Shown: positions 1-11,618 of the stretch, one piece after another
How the letters are laid out: every line of letters starts with the position of its first letter
How positions within the stretch are numbered: position 1 is the first letter of the stretch
Assembly: GCA_963680875.1 (NCBI GenBank)
Contig: OY804579.1
Span: 19,949,804 to 20,013,803 of the forward strand
Length of the DNA: 64,000 bases
From: Bathymodiolus brooksi
Taxonomy: Eukaryota > Mollusca > Bivalvia > Mytilida > Modiolidae
Reading direction: 5' to 3'
The notes under the pieces: model-generated
Database searches by the model: none
The model's input: only the letters and a program-made list of their open reading frames with translations
Told to the model about the DNA's origin: nothing
Program-made: the position numbers and the translations under genes

Positions 1-3000
1 AAACTAGTGTAGAGTGAAACAACATAGACAAGTAGTATAAGATGGTAAAACTAGTGTAGAGTGATACAGCACAGACAAGTAGTATAAGATGGTAAAACTA
101 GTGTAGAGTGAAACAGCATAGACAAGTAGTATAAGATGGTAAAACTAGTGTAGAGTGAAACAACACAGACAAGTAGTATAAGATGGTAAAACTAGTGTAG
201 AGTGAAACAGCATAGACAAGTAGTATAAGATGGTAAAACTAGTGTAGATTGAAACAGCATAGACAAGTAGTATAAGATGGTAAAACTAGTGTAGAGTGAA
301 ACAACATAGACAAGTAGTATAAGATGGTAAAACTAGTGTAGATTGAAACAGCATAGACAAGTAGTATAAGATGGTAAAACTAGTGTAGAGTGAAACAGCA
401 TAGACAAGTAGTATAAGATGGTAAAACTAGTGTAGATTGAAACAGCATAGACAAGTAGTATAAGATGGTAAAACTAGTGTAGAGTGAAACAGCATAGACA
501 AGTAGTATAAGATGGTAAAACTAGTGTAGAGTAAAACAGCACAGACAAGTAGTATAAGATGGTAAAACTAGTGTAGAGTGAAACAGCATAGACAAGTAGT
601 ATAAGATGGTAAAACTAGTGTAGATTGAAACAGCATAGACAAGTAGTATAAGATGGTAAAACTAGTGTAGATTGAAACAGCATAGACAAGTAGTATAAGA
701 TGGTAAAACTAGTGTAGAGTGAAACAGCATAGACAAGTAGTATAAGATGGTAAAACTAGTGTAGAGTAAAACAGCACAGACAAGTAGTATAAGATGGCAA
801 AACTAGTGTAGAGTGAAACAGCATAGACAAGTAGTATAAGATGGTAAAACTAGTGTAGAGTGAAACAGCATAGACAAGTAGTATAAGATGGTAAAACTAG
901 TGTAGAGTGAAACAACATAGACAAGTAGTATAAGATGGTAAAACTAGTGTAGAGTGATACAGCACAGACAAGTAGTATAAGATGGTAAAACTAGTGTAGA
1001 GTGAAACAGCATAGACAAGTAGTATAAGATGGTAAAACTAGTGTAGAGTGATACAGCACAGACAAGTAGTATAAGATGGTAAAACTAGTGTAGAGTGAAA
1101 CAACATAGACAAGTAGTATAAGATGGTAAAACTAGTGTAGAGTGAAACAGCATAGACAAGTAGTATAAGATGGTAAAACTAGTGTAGAGTGAAACAACAC
1201 AGACAAGTAGTATAAGATGGTAAAACTAGTGTAGAGTGATACAGCACAGACAAGTAGTATAAGATGGTAAAACTAGTGTAGAGTGAAACAGCATAGACAA
1301 GTAGTATAAGATGGTAAAACTAGTGTAGAGTGAAACAGCATAGACAAGTAGTATAAGATGGTAAAACTAGTGTAGAGTGAAACAACATAGACAAGTAGTA
1401 TAAGATGGTAAAACTAGTGTAGAGTGAAACAGCATAGACAAGTAGTATAAGATGGTAAAACTAGTGTAGAGTGAAACAGCATAGACAAGTAGTATAAGAT
1501 GGTAAAACTAGTGTAGAGTAAAACAGCATAGACAAGTAGTATAAGATGGTAAAACTAGTGTAGAGTGAAACAGCATAGACAAGTAGTATAAGATGGTAAA
1601 ACTAGTGTAGAGTGAAACAGCATAGACAAGTAGTATAAGATGGTAAAACTAGTGTAGAGTGAAACAACATAGACAAGTAGTATAAGATGGTAAAACTAGT
1701 GTAGAGTGAAACAGCATAGACAAGTAGTATAAGATGGTAAAACTAGTGTAGAGTGAAACAACATAGACAAGTAGTATAAGATGGTAAAACTAGTGTAGAG
1801 TGAAACAGCATAGACAAGTAGTATAAGATGGTAAAACTAGTGTAGAGTAAAACAGCATAGACAAGTAGTATAAGATGGTAAAACTAGTGTAGATTGAAAC
1901 AGCATAGACAAGTAGTATAAGATGGTAAAACTAGTGTAGAGTAAAACAGCACAGACAAGTAGTATAAGATGGTAAAACTAGTGTAGAGTGAAACAACACA
2001 GACAAGTAGTATAAGATGGTAAAACTAGTGTAGAGTGAAACAGCATAGACAAGTAGTATAAGATGGCAAAACTAGTGTAGAGTAAAACAGCATAGACAAG
2101 TAGTATAAGATGGTAAAACTAGTGTAGAGTAAAACAGCATAGACAAGTAGTATAAGATGGTAAAACTAGTGTAGAGTAAAACAGCATAGACAAGTAGTAT
2201 AAGATGGTAAAACTAGTGTAGAGTGAAACAGCATAGACAAGTAGTATAAGATGGTAAAACTAGTGTAGAGTGAAACAGCACAGACAAGTAGTATAAGATG
2301 GTAAAACTAGTGTAGAGTGAAACAGCATAGACAAGTAGTATAAGATGGTAAAACTAGTGTAGAGTGAAACAGCACAGACAAGTAGTATAAGATGGTAAAA
2401 CTAGTGTAGAGTGAAACAGCACAGACAAGTAGTATAAGATGGTAAAACTAGTGTAGAGTAAAACAGCATAGACAAGTAGTATAAGATGGTAAAACTAGTG
2501 TAGAGTGAAACAGCATAGACAAGTAGTATAAGATGGTAAAACTAGTGTAGATTGAAACAGCACAGACAAGTAGTATAAGATGGTAAAACTAGTGTAGATT
2601 GAAACAGCACAGACAAGTAGTATAAGATGGTAAAACTAGTGTAGAGTGAAACAGCATAGACAAGTAGTATAAGATGGTAAAACTAGTGTAGAGTGAAACA
2701 GCATAGACAAGTAGTATAAGATGGTAAAACTAGTGTAGAGTGAAACAGCATAGACAAGTAGTATAAGATGGTAAAACTAGTGTAGAGTAAAACAGCACAG
2801 ACAAGTAGTATAAGATGGTAAAACTAGTGTAGAGTGAAACAGCATAGACAAGTAGTATAAGATGGTAAAACTAGTGTAGAGTGAAACAGCACAGACAAGT
2901 AGTATAAGATGGTAAAACTAGTGTAGAGTGAAACAGCATAGACAAGTAGTATAAGATGGTAAAACTAGTGTAGAGTAAAACAGCACAGACAAGTAGTATA

Positions 3001-5185
3001 AGATGGTAAAACTAGTGTAGAGTAAAACAGCACAGACAAGTAGTATAAGATGGTAAAACTAGTGTAGAGTAAAACAGCATAGACAAGTAGTATAAGATGG
3101 TAAAACTAGTGTAGAGTGAAACAGCATAGACAAGTAGTATAAGATGGTAAAACTAGTGTAGAGTGAAACAGCACAGACAAGTAGTATAAGATGGTAAAAC
3201 TAGTGTAGAGTGAAACAGCATAGACAAGTAGTATAAGATGGTAAAACTAGTGTAGAGTGAAACAGCATAGACAAGTAGTATAAGATGGTAAAACTAGTGT
3301 AGAGTGAAACAGCATAGACAAGTAGTATAAGATGGTAAAACTAGTGTAGAGTGAAACAGCACAGACAAGTAGTATAAGATGGTAAAACTAGTGTAGAGTG
3401 AAACAGCACAGACAAGTAGTATAAGATGGTAAAACTAGTGTAGAGTGAAACAGCATAGACAAGTAGTATAAGATGGTAAAACTAGTGTAGAGTAAAACAG
3501 CATAGACAAGTAGTATAAGATGGTAAAACTAGTGTAGAGTGAAACAACATAGACAAGTAGTATAAGATGGTAAAACTAGTGTAGAGTAAAACAGCATAGA
3601 CAAGTAGTATAAGATGGTAAAACTAGTGTAGAGTGAAACAGCATAGACAAGTAGTATAAGATGGTAAAACTAGTGTAGAGTGAAACAGCACAGACAAGTA
3701 GTATAAGATGGTAAAACTAGTGTAGAGTGAAACAGCATAGACAAGTAGTATAAGATGGTAAAACTAGTGTAGAGTAAAACAACATAGACAAGTAGTATAA
3801 GATGGTAAAACTAGTGTAGAGTGAAACAGCATAGACAAGTAGTATAAGATGGTAAAACTAGTGTAGAGTGAAACAGCATAGACAAGTAGTATAAGATGGT
3901 AAAACTAGTGTAGAGTGAAACAACATAGACAAGTAGTATAAGATGGTAAAACTAGTGTAGAGTAAAACAGCATAGACAAGTAGTATAAGATGGTAAAACT
4001 AGTGTAGAGTGAAACAGCATAGACAAGTAGTATAAGATGGTAAAACTAGTGTAGAGTGATACAGCATAGACAAGTAGTATAAGATGGTAAAACTAGTGTA
4101 GAGTGAAACAGCATAGACAAGTAGTATAAGATGGTAAAACTAGTGTAGAGTGAAACAGCATAGACAAGTAGTATAAGATGGTAAAACTAGTGTAGAGTGA
4201 AACAGCATAGACAAGTAGTATAAGATGGTAAAACTAGTGTAGAGTGAAACAACATAGACAAGTAGTATAAGATGGTAAAACTAGTGTAGAGTGAAACAGC
4301 ATAGACAAGTAGTATAAGATGGTAAAACTAGTGTAGAGTGAAACAGCACAGACAAGTAGTATAAGATGGTAAAACTAGTGTAGAGTGAAACAGCATAGAC
4401 AAGTAGTATAAGATGGTAAAACTAGTGTAGAGTGAAACAGCATAGACAAGTAGTATAAGATGGTAAAACTAGTGTAGAGTGAAACAGCACAGACAAGTAG
4501 TATAAGATGGTAAAACTAGTGTAGAGTGAAACAGCATAGACAAGTAGTATAAGATGGTAAAACTAGTGTAGAGTGAAACAGCACAGACAAGTAGTATAAG
4601 ATGGCAAAACTAGTGTAGATTGAAACAGCATAGACAAGTAGTATAAGATGGTAAAACTAGTGTAGAGTGAAACAGCATAGACAAGTAGTATAAGATGGTA
4701 AAACTAGTGTAGAGTGAAACAGCATAGACAAGTAGTATAAGATGGCAAAACTAGTGTAGAGTGAAACAACATAGACAAGTAGTATAAGATGGTAAAACTA
4801 GTGTAGATTGAAACAACATAGACAAGTAGTATAAGATGGCAAAACTAGTGTAGAGTGAAACAGCATAGACAAGTAGTATAAGATGGCAAAACTAGTGTAG
4901 AGTGAAACAGCATAGACAAGTAGTATAAGATGGTAAAACTAGTGTAGAGTGAAACAGCATAGACAAGTAGTATAAGATGGTAAAACTAGTGTAGAGTGAA
5001 ACAGCATAGACAAGTAGTATAAGATGGTAAAACTAGTGTAGAGTGAAACAGCATAGACAAGTAGTATAAGATGGTAAAACTAGTGTAGAGTAAAACAGCA
5101 TAGACAAGTAGTATAAGATGGCAAAACTAGTGTAGAGTGAAACAGCACAGACAAGTAGTATAAGATGGTAAAACTAGTGTAGAGT
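1..5185. repeat. 47-bp minisatellite array, 110 full units, truncated by the window start
   Basis: The unit contains ACTAGTGTAGAG, CATAGACAAGTAG and TATAAGATGGTA. Register holds from base 1 to 5170, which is exactly 110 x 47, so there is no net indel; a partial unit follows to 5185. Six unit positions vary, each between two bases: 14 (g/t), 16 (g/a), 18 (a/t), 22 (a/g), 25 (t/c) and 46 (t/c). Because 47 is not a multiple of 3 and the unit carries several TAGs, it has no long open frame. The array enters from the left edge, so its true length is unknown. Confidence 0.98.
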
Positions 5186-5482
5186 AACAATAAGTGTAGT
5201 GTAGAGTGACAAAGTGTATCAATAGTGACATATTAATGATTATACATACAGAGATAATAAAGTGATAGTGAAACAAAATAGAAGTAACAATGGAACAACA
5301 GGGTGGTCATAGCACTTCCAGGTAATAAGAAAAAAATAAAAATAAAATAAAACATTGTCAGAAATTTATTTTTTGTCAAATGCATTGTCTGGCTCTATTA
5401 TTATGATTTTCAAAGGCCTTTGTGTATGACGATTCAGATAAATTTCTAAAAATGTATTGCTTTGGATGCCATATGAAGCTTT
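5186..5482. other. Decayed edge of the 47-bp array, then unique AT-rich DNA
   Basis: Up to about 5215 there are broken pieces of the array unit (gtgtagtgtagagtgac). The rest is AT-rich with no open frame or recognisable element. Confidence 0.6.
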
Positions 5483-5510
5483 ATATAACAAATGACTAAG
5501 CAGAAGATGA

Positions 5511-5745
5511 GGGCTTATGGTGTTTCAACGCCCCTTTCAACAATATTTCAGTTATATCATGGGGGTCAATTTTATTTGTGGCGGAAACCAGAGTACCCGG
5601 AGAAAACCACAGACATGTCGCAAGTCACTGACAAACTTTATCACATAATGTTGTATCGAGTACACCTCGCCATGAACGGGGTTCGAGCTAACAACTTCAG
5701 TGGGAATTGGCACCGATTGCACAAGTAGCAACCACGATGACCCCC
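5511..5745 (-). mobile_element. tRNA-type SINE (family S1), flanked by a 28-bp target duplication
   Basis: On the minus strand it shows the body shared by all S1 copies in this window: a B-box-like segment, a cggagtacccgg-type core seen on the plus strand, and the 3' portion reading aactgaaatattgttgaaag. The flanks 5483-5510 and 5746-5773 are 28-base direct repeats differing at one base, the signature of target-primed insertion. A 78-codon open frame across it (5492-5728) is a by-product of the SINE and not a gene. Confidence 0.85.
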
Positions 5746-5773
5746 ATATAACAAATGATTAAGCAGAAGATGA

Positions 5774-7574
5774 AAAACCGTATAACATGTGAAAGTGTGA
5801 CAATGTGATTATGAATATTGTAAAATGAAATATTAAAATATAGTGACTACTGGTAAGCTTTCAATTATGCATGTCTCACTGTGAGCATAAAATAAATCCC
5901 AACGGCTATAGTCATAGACATGCTAAAATGAAAAGGCTAAAAATCTGAACACAACCAAAATTTTTTCCTAAGTTGGAAAACCTCTATATACAGTTTTAGA
6001 TACTTCAACACTTAGTATCATGTGAGCAGTGTTAGTTATAAACAATAAAATAAAATGTGAGCAAACGCTTGTGATATGAATAAATGGTCAAACTTAACAA
6101 TTATGTTCTTATATAAAAATTATATCATATATATATATTATTGCTGTGGCAAATTAACCTATATAATTTACATAATTTTTATCATTTCGAAAATAAATAT
6201 TTAATTCAATCAGTATTTTTTTTACAAGATCTATGTTATTAACTAATTAATTATATGTATGGTATACACAATTTTCACTCTTAGTCTACATACAAATAAA
6301 AAAATAATTTAAGTGATAAAAATGGAAAATATATATTTCTTTGAAAATCTGACTTATAAATAAATATTTGGTCCCTTATTATTAGCAATACTGATGGGTG
6401 ATGATTAATTGTGATTAAAAACATCCTTTGAAAGTTGTTACAGAGGGAGATAATCCAGGAGAATTCACAAATTGTTACTAAGGGAGATAATCCAGTAGAT
6501 TTTAGTATTTGAAGTCTAACAACAGCTTTGTCAATTACTTTAAACTTCAAATTTATAATCATTCACATTACTATTGTTCTTAAAAAATATAGTATTCATA
6601 ATGCTTTGAAAATTGTATTGTCTATGATGTTTCAGAAATTATTATTATCTATAATGTTTCAGGAACTATTATAATCTATGTTTCAATAATTGGAGGCAGA
6701 AAGACTTCTTACAAGTTTCTCATATAAAAATGAATAAAATAAAAATGAATATGTATGTATTTTGCCTTCAATTATTAATACAATTAGGTAGATTATACAA
6801 AATTTAATGATAATTTTTCCATGTATAAATTTAATGAAAATGAATCTTGTTCACAACACTTACAGAAAACATGATAAAAAATCAAGATATACAATTTGTT
6901 CTGGCATTCTAAAAATATCATATATTTCCAGATCTTTGTTCTAAAATACCCCTTATATTTAAAGATACAATCAACTGGTAAAATGTTTAAAAGTGATTTT
7001 CCTACAGTAGTAGGGTCCACAAATTACACTGTTATTTCTTTTCATAATTAGAAATTAAACTTAAAACTTTTTTTTGGATCTGTCAAGAAATAACACTCAT
7101 TTTATACTGTATTCATATACTTTCTGACATTCCAATTGAACAATATCAAGAGAAAATAAAATGTTTTCCTACTACAGATTGTAGGAATATAAGAAATAAT
7201 TTAATTAAGGTAAAATTATATTATACTGATTTTAAGAAATATAAATGTACTTTTTCGAACCTACAACTGAATGGAAATTTTACTAATAGAGAGTTGATAT
7301 TTTATCCTGAACAATAAACTACTTAATTTTATAATATTTTGTTAGTCCTTATTTATAAATGAAAATAATCATATGTCAGACTAAACTTTCAGGCATTTTA
7401 TTTTTCTCTTATAGAGTTAAATCTGGTTTACCAGAACATCAAATAAACTGAACGATTTCTTTGATAAATCAATTGAAGCTGCAGTATATTAACAATTATT
7501 CCTATCCTTGTTAACTTGACGTAAATTGTCAGTTCTTGAATTTATTCAATGGTTTGACAATTTTTCTTATCATC
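5774..7574. other. AT-rich intergenic DNA, no gene seen
   Basis: It contains only short local duplications: gggagataatccag occurs twice near 6430-6495, and a roughly 30-bp motif (tctat.atgtttcag.aa.tatta) is repeated about three times at 6618-6692. Short open frames on both strands lack splice context and look random. Confidence 0.6.
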
Positions 7575-7850
7575 GCAAAAACAACAAGATGTTGCACGCT
7601 ACGTCGTGCTAAGAATACCCCCACTCGTTCATTTGTAAGTCGCACGGTAAACAGGAAGTAGATGTGCGGTAAACCTGGAAAGGGGAGACACGGTACAAGT
7701 CACCATGCCAAAGCCATATATCAAATATAAAATCATTTCTTCCAGTAGAAGCTGAGATATCTGTTACGAAAGTGTGAACGGACGGACAAACAGACGGACA
7801 AGGTGATTGCAATATAGCCCCCTCTCTATGAGTGGGGGTATAACAAAAAA
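7575..7850. repeat. Dispersed repeat with gacggacaaacagacggaca motif
   Basis: It is bounded by gcacgctacgtcgtgc, a near palindrome, and by agtgggggtataa. The internal stretch with repeated acggac units and the phrase gattgcaatatagccccc is of a type I associate with molluscan interspersed repeats. GC content is visibly higher than in the flanks. The family name is not determined. The minus-strand open frame across it is not considered coding. Confidence 0.5.
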
Positions 7851-9028
7851 TAGATAGAAAACATAAAAATATCAACTAAAAAGGTAAGCAACAAAAAACA
7901 AGCACCACAACGTTAAAAAAAAAAAAAAAAAAAATAGAGGTAGATTGCAATACAATCAACAACCAAAAAATGTACAATTTGCAGTAGTTTTTGTTATGAA
8001 ATGCACCAAAATGCAACATCTTAGAATAATCTTAATTTTCTTAATGATGAAAGTGTTATATTTTTCATTTCAAAGCCACCTTAAGCTTGTTTATGAATTA
8101 TTAAACAGAAAAAACGTTAAAAATATAAGGCTGTATCACAGGAAAAGAATAATGTACAGCTCAGTCTCAATACCAAGAAGATTTTTTTTAACATTTTGTA
8201 ATAGAATATCATTACATTAAATCATGTCTCATCGTGATGACAGTTCTCAATTTCTGATTGTCAAAATAAAAAGTAAAAAAGATTTTAAAGGGCCATATAA
8301 GGAAATTTTCTACCATGTACCATTTCTATCAATCTTTCAACCATGTCTATTTGATGCATGATTAAAGGATTAATATGAAGAATTACATATAGAGTCATCC
8401 AAATGACATTGCTAAAAAGTTTTGTTCTATTGACCTTGCAGCTTTATAGAAAACAGAAACTGGCGGTGACTAAAACTCATGATGGCTTTCTCTTTCATTA
8501 TCAATATTTTATTTTATGTTATCAAATAGGCTTGATATCAAAGACTGTAAAAAATTAAAAACCTAATTTTTTCTGCATACTTCTATCAGAAAACAACCAA
8601 AATCTTTTATAAACAATTTTGTTAATTGAACATTAATTAATAATATTTCATGTGAAAATGATAGAAACATATAAAATTTCTTATTTTCTTACATTGGAGA
8701 TCAAACTATTATCGCATAGCTACCTCGGAAAAAACACTCGCCTTTGTTTCTAAAAATTAATTAATATTCTGAACAAATATTCAACCATTTATAAAATTCA
8801 TGATCACACATACATTATCTACTACAAATAAATTATACACAATGATTTAATGTTATATATATACAATGAGACAGGTAGGAGGTGTTTGTACTGTGACAAG
8901 CTGGAGGGATTTCTGTGTAATGATATATGTACAATGGCGGACCGCTCCTGGAATGATCTTCACGTCACCTGACTAAACTATCTGAAAGTGAAATCAACAG
9001 TAAAGAAATAATATCGTTAATTAAAAAT
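7851..9028. other. AT-rich DNA with a small GC-richer patch
   Basis: A poly-A run lies at about 7915-7934. At 8932-8975 a GC-richer patch reads caatggcggaccgctcctgg, giving an 11-codon frame from a good start context. No donor site follows, so I do not call an exon. Nothing else is recognised. Confidence 0.4.
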
Positions 9029-9086
9029 TTGGGTTTGGGTTTATGGTGTTTAATGCCACTTTTAACAATATTTCAGTTATATTGCG
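9029..9086 (-). mobile_element. Fragment of SINE family S1 (3' end only)
   Basis: gggtttatggtgtttaatgc followed by caatatttcagttatattg is the reverse complement of the S1 3' end. The head and B box are missing. Confidence 0.75.
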
Positions 9087-10033
9087 GCTAAAAAATTTGG
9101 CCACTTTTCATATAATAGATATAAACTTAGGAATACTTGTAGCAATTTACTTTGACGAGTCCAAAAGACAATTCTGAAAATTTTGGTGAGTGTCACCAAT
9201 ATAAAAATCTAAAATTTGAAAACTTTGGGGAGTCCAGGATTCGTCTACTAGGTGAGTTACAAGGATCTATGATTTACCTGTACAATCAAGATAAGTATCT
9301 CAAATGGCCATTTTCCAATCCTATGCACTTACACAAATAATGATCTTGGTAAAAAACATTCCTTTATTAATCAGTATGGAAGGCAATACAAATTGCTGTC
9401 GTAGTTTTCTAAAAGTGACAACGATTTTGTATTTATTTAATTAACATCGTAATACAACTGAACTCTTCTATACATTCAATCAAGTATACACGTTTCAATG
9501 ACCGCTGCAGTTATAATACTTATAGCATGTAAATAAATGACCTAAACTGTAAAAAGGTCATTTCCAGAATGATAATACTCCTGGCCTTGTACACACACAT
9601 GAAATCATACTGGACATGGACACAAAAAAAATAAAGAGTTTTCAAAGTGAAGCTTGTCAGTGGGAAATTTTTGGTTGTGCAAAATGGGGCCATTTGGCAG
9701 CCCAATTATATATTGTAGTGTCATCCCTGCTGTCCCAATAGAACTTATACCCTATAACCAAATCTTTTGTATAGCATGACTTTTTGTGGGAATCTGCACA
9801 TCCAGATCTAACAACAGGCAAGACTGTATTTAATTCCAGCAAACACTGCATGGAGTTGTGTTATTAAAGTTGCAGACTGTGTATATCAAAATATTACAGT
9901 TAAAAGGGAGAAAACTCTGTGGAATGTCCTACTTAAAATTAATGATGTTATTGTACAACCTTATGAAAATTATAAAGGGATAAAGGAGTTGACAGACAGA
10001 GATGTCTATAACCTGTCCAATATTGATACATAA
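9087..10033. other. Unique AT-rich DNA, no gene supported
   Basis: A 64-codon minus-strand frame at 9657-9851 has a fairly protein-like composition (GYKFYWDSRDD segment) but there is no family match or clear splice pair, so it stays unassigned. Nothing else stands out. Confidence 0.4.
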
Positions 10034-11618
10034 CCAGAGGCTCTCAAGAGCCTGTATCGTTCACCTGGTTAAAAAAAGAACCAATTGGTCCTATGTAAAA
10101 ACTATGTCCTGCAGTGGTAGTCATCTTGGAATTCCGATCAACATAAAAAACACAAAGTTTGTAAAGGACCTTCCAATGATTGATGCAGAGTTTAAGTTCA
10201 ACCAGTGCAATAGCTTCAGAGAAGAACATATTTCTTATTTTCCCCATATGGTCCTGTGTTAATACTATGAATGCAGCCATCTTGGATTTCCGATCGGCAT
10301 AAAAAACAGAAACTTTGTAGAGGACCTTCCAATGATCATTCCTGGGCAGTTTGGTTTCAATTGTCCAAGTGGTTTCAGAGAAGAAGCGATTTGAAACATT
10401 TTCCCCATAGGGTCCAATGTTAAACTAAGTCCTGCCGTAGCCGCCATTTTGAATTTCATATCAGAAAAAAAAACGTAAAATTTGTAGAGGACCATCCAAT
10501 GAACATTCATGTACACTTTGGCTTTAATCATATTTGTAGTTTCTGAGAAGAAGACATTTGAACATTTTCCCATAGGGTCCAATGTTATTCTATGTCCTGC
10601 GGTGGTGGCCATCTTGGATTTCCAATCGGCATAAAAAACAGAAACTTTGTAGAGGACCTTCCAATGATCATTCCTGGGCAGTTTGGATTCAATTGTCCAA
10701 GTGGTTTCAGAGAAGAAGCGTTTTGAAACATTTTCCCCATAGGGTCCAACGTTAAACTAAGTCCTGCCGTAGCCGCCATTTTGAATTTCATATCGGAACA
10801 AAAAACATAAAGTTTCTAGAAGACCATCCAATGAACATTCATGTACAGTTTGGCTTTAATCATATTTGTAGTTTCTGAGAAGAAGGCATTTGAACATTTT
10901 CCCATAGGGTCCAATGTTATTCTATGTCCTGCGGTGGTGGCCATCTTGGATTTCCAATCGGCATAAAAAACAGAAAATTTGTAGAGGACCTTCCAATGAT
11001 CATTCCTGGGCAGTTTGGTTTCAATTGTCCAAGTGGTTTCAGAGAAGAAGCGTTTTGAAACATTTTTCCCAAAGGGTCCAATGTTAAACTAAGTCCTGCC
11101 GTAGCCGCCATTTTGAGTTTCATATCGGAACAAAAAACCTTAAGATTGTAGAGGACCATCCAATGAACATTCATGTACAGTTTGGCTTTAATCATATTTG
11201 TAGTTTCTGAGAAGAAGGCATTTGAACATTTTCCCATAGGGTCCAATGTTAATCTATGTCCTGTGGTGGCGGCCATCTTGGATTTCCGATCGGCATAAAA
11301 AACAGAAACTTGGTAAAGGACATTCCAATGATCATTCCTTTACAGTTTGGGTTCAGTCAGTTCATTAGTTTCAGAGAAGAAGATCTTTGAAATTTCAGCC
11401 AATCAGAGCATATTATTGGCTCTGGCAGCCATGTTGAATATCTGACTGGAACGAAAAACAAAAATTTGTAGAGGACCATTCAAGCAACATTCCTGCTAAG
11501 CTTGGTTCCAATTGTCCCTGTGGTTTCGGAGAAGAAGCTTGAAATGTGAAAAGTTTACAGACGACGGACGCCAAGTGATGGCAATAGTTCACATGGACCT
11601 TTGGTCCAGGTGAACTAA
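10034..11618 (+). mobile_element. Helitron/HINE-like (Pearl-type) element, copy A
   Basis: It starts ccagaggctctcaagagcct, where aggctct/agagcct form a stem with a 2-base loop, then gttcacctggt. It ends with the hairpin tggacc-ttt-ggtcca (11594-11608), then aggtgaactaa, that is, a hairpin followed by CTAA as at Helitron 3' ends. The ends also carry an inverted gttcacctgg/ccaggtgaac pair, as in Helentron-type elements. The core is about six to seven 166-bp tandem half-units. This matches published descriptions of bivalve Pearl/HINE elements; the assignment is by architecture, not by a database hit. Minus-strand open frames with a recurring LTLDPMGK segment come from the array. Confidence 0.75.

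Noticed and set aside
1..5185. Possible CRISPR-like or regulatory array
   Set aside because: Units are directly adjacent and the whole unit repeats; there are no unique spacers. It is a minisatellite.
5492..5728. 78-codon plus-strand frame
   Set aside because: Lies almost entirely within a SINE inserted on the minus strand with clear target duplication.
9657..9851. 64-codon minus-strand frame with protein-like composition
   Set aside because: No donor or acceptor pair, homologous motif or neighbouring exon was found; kept only as a note.
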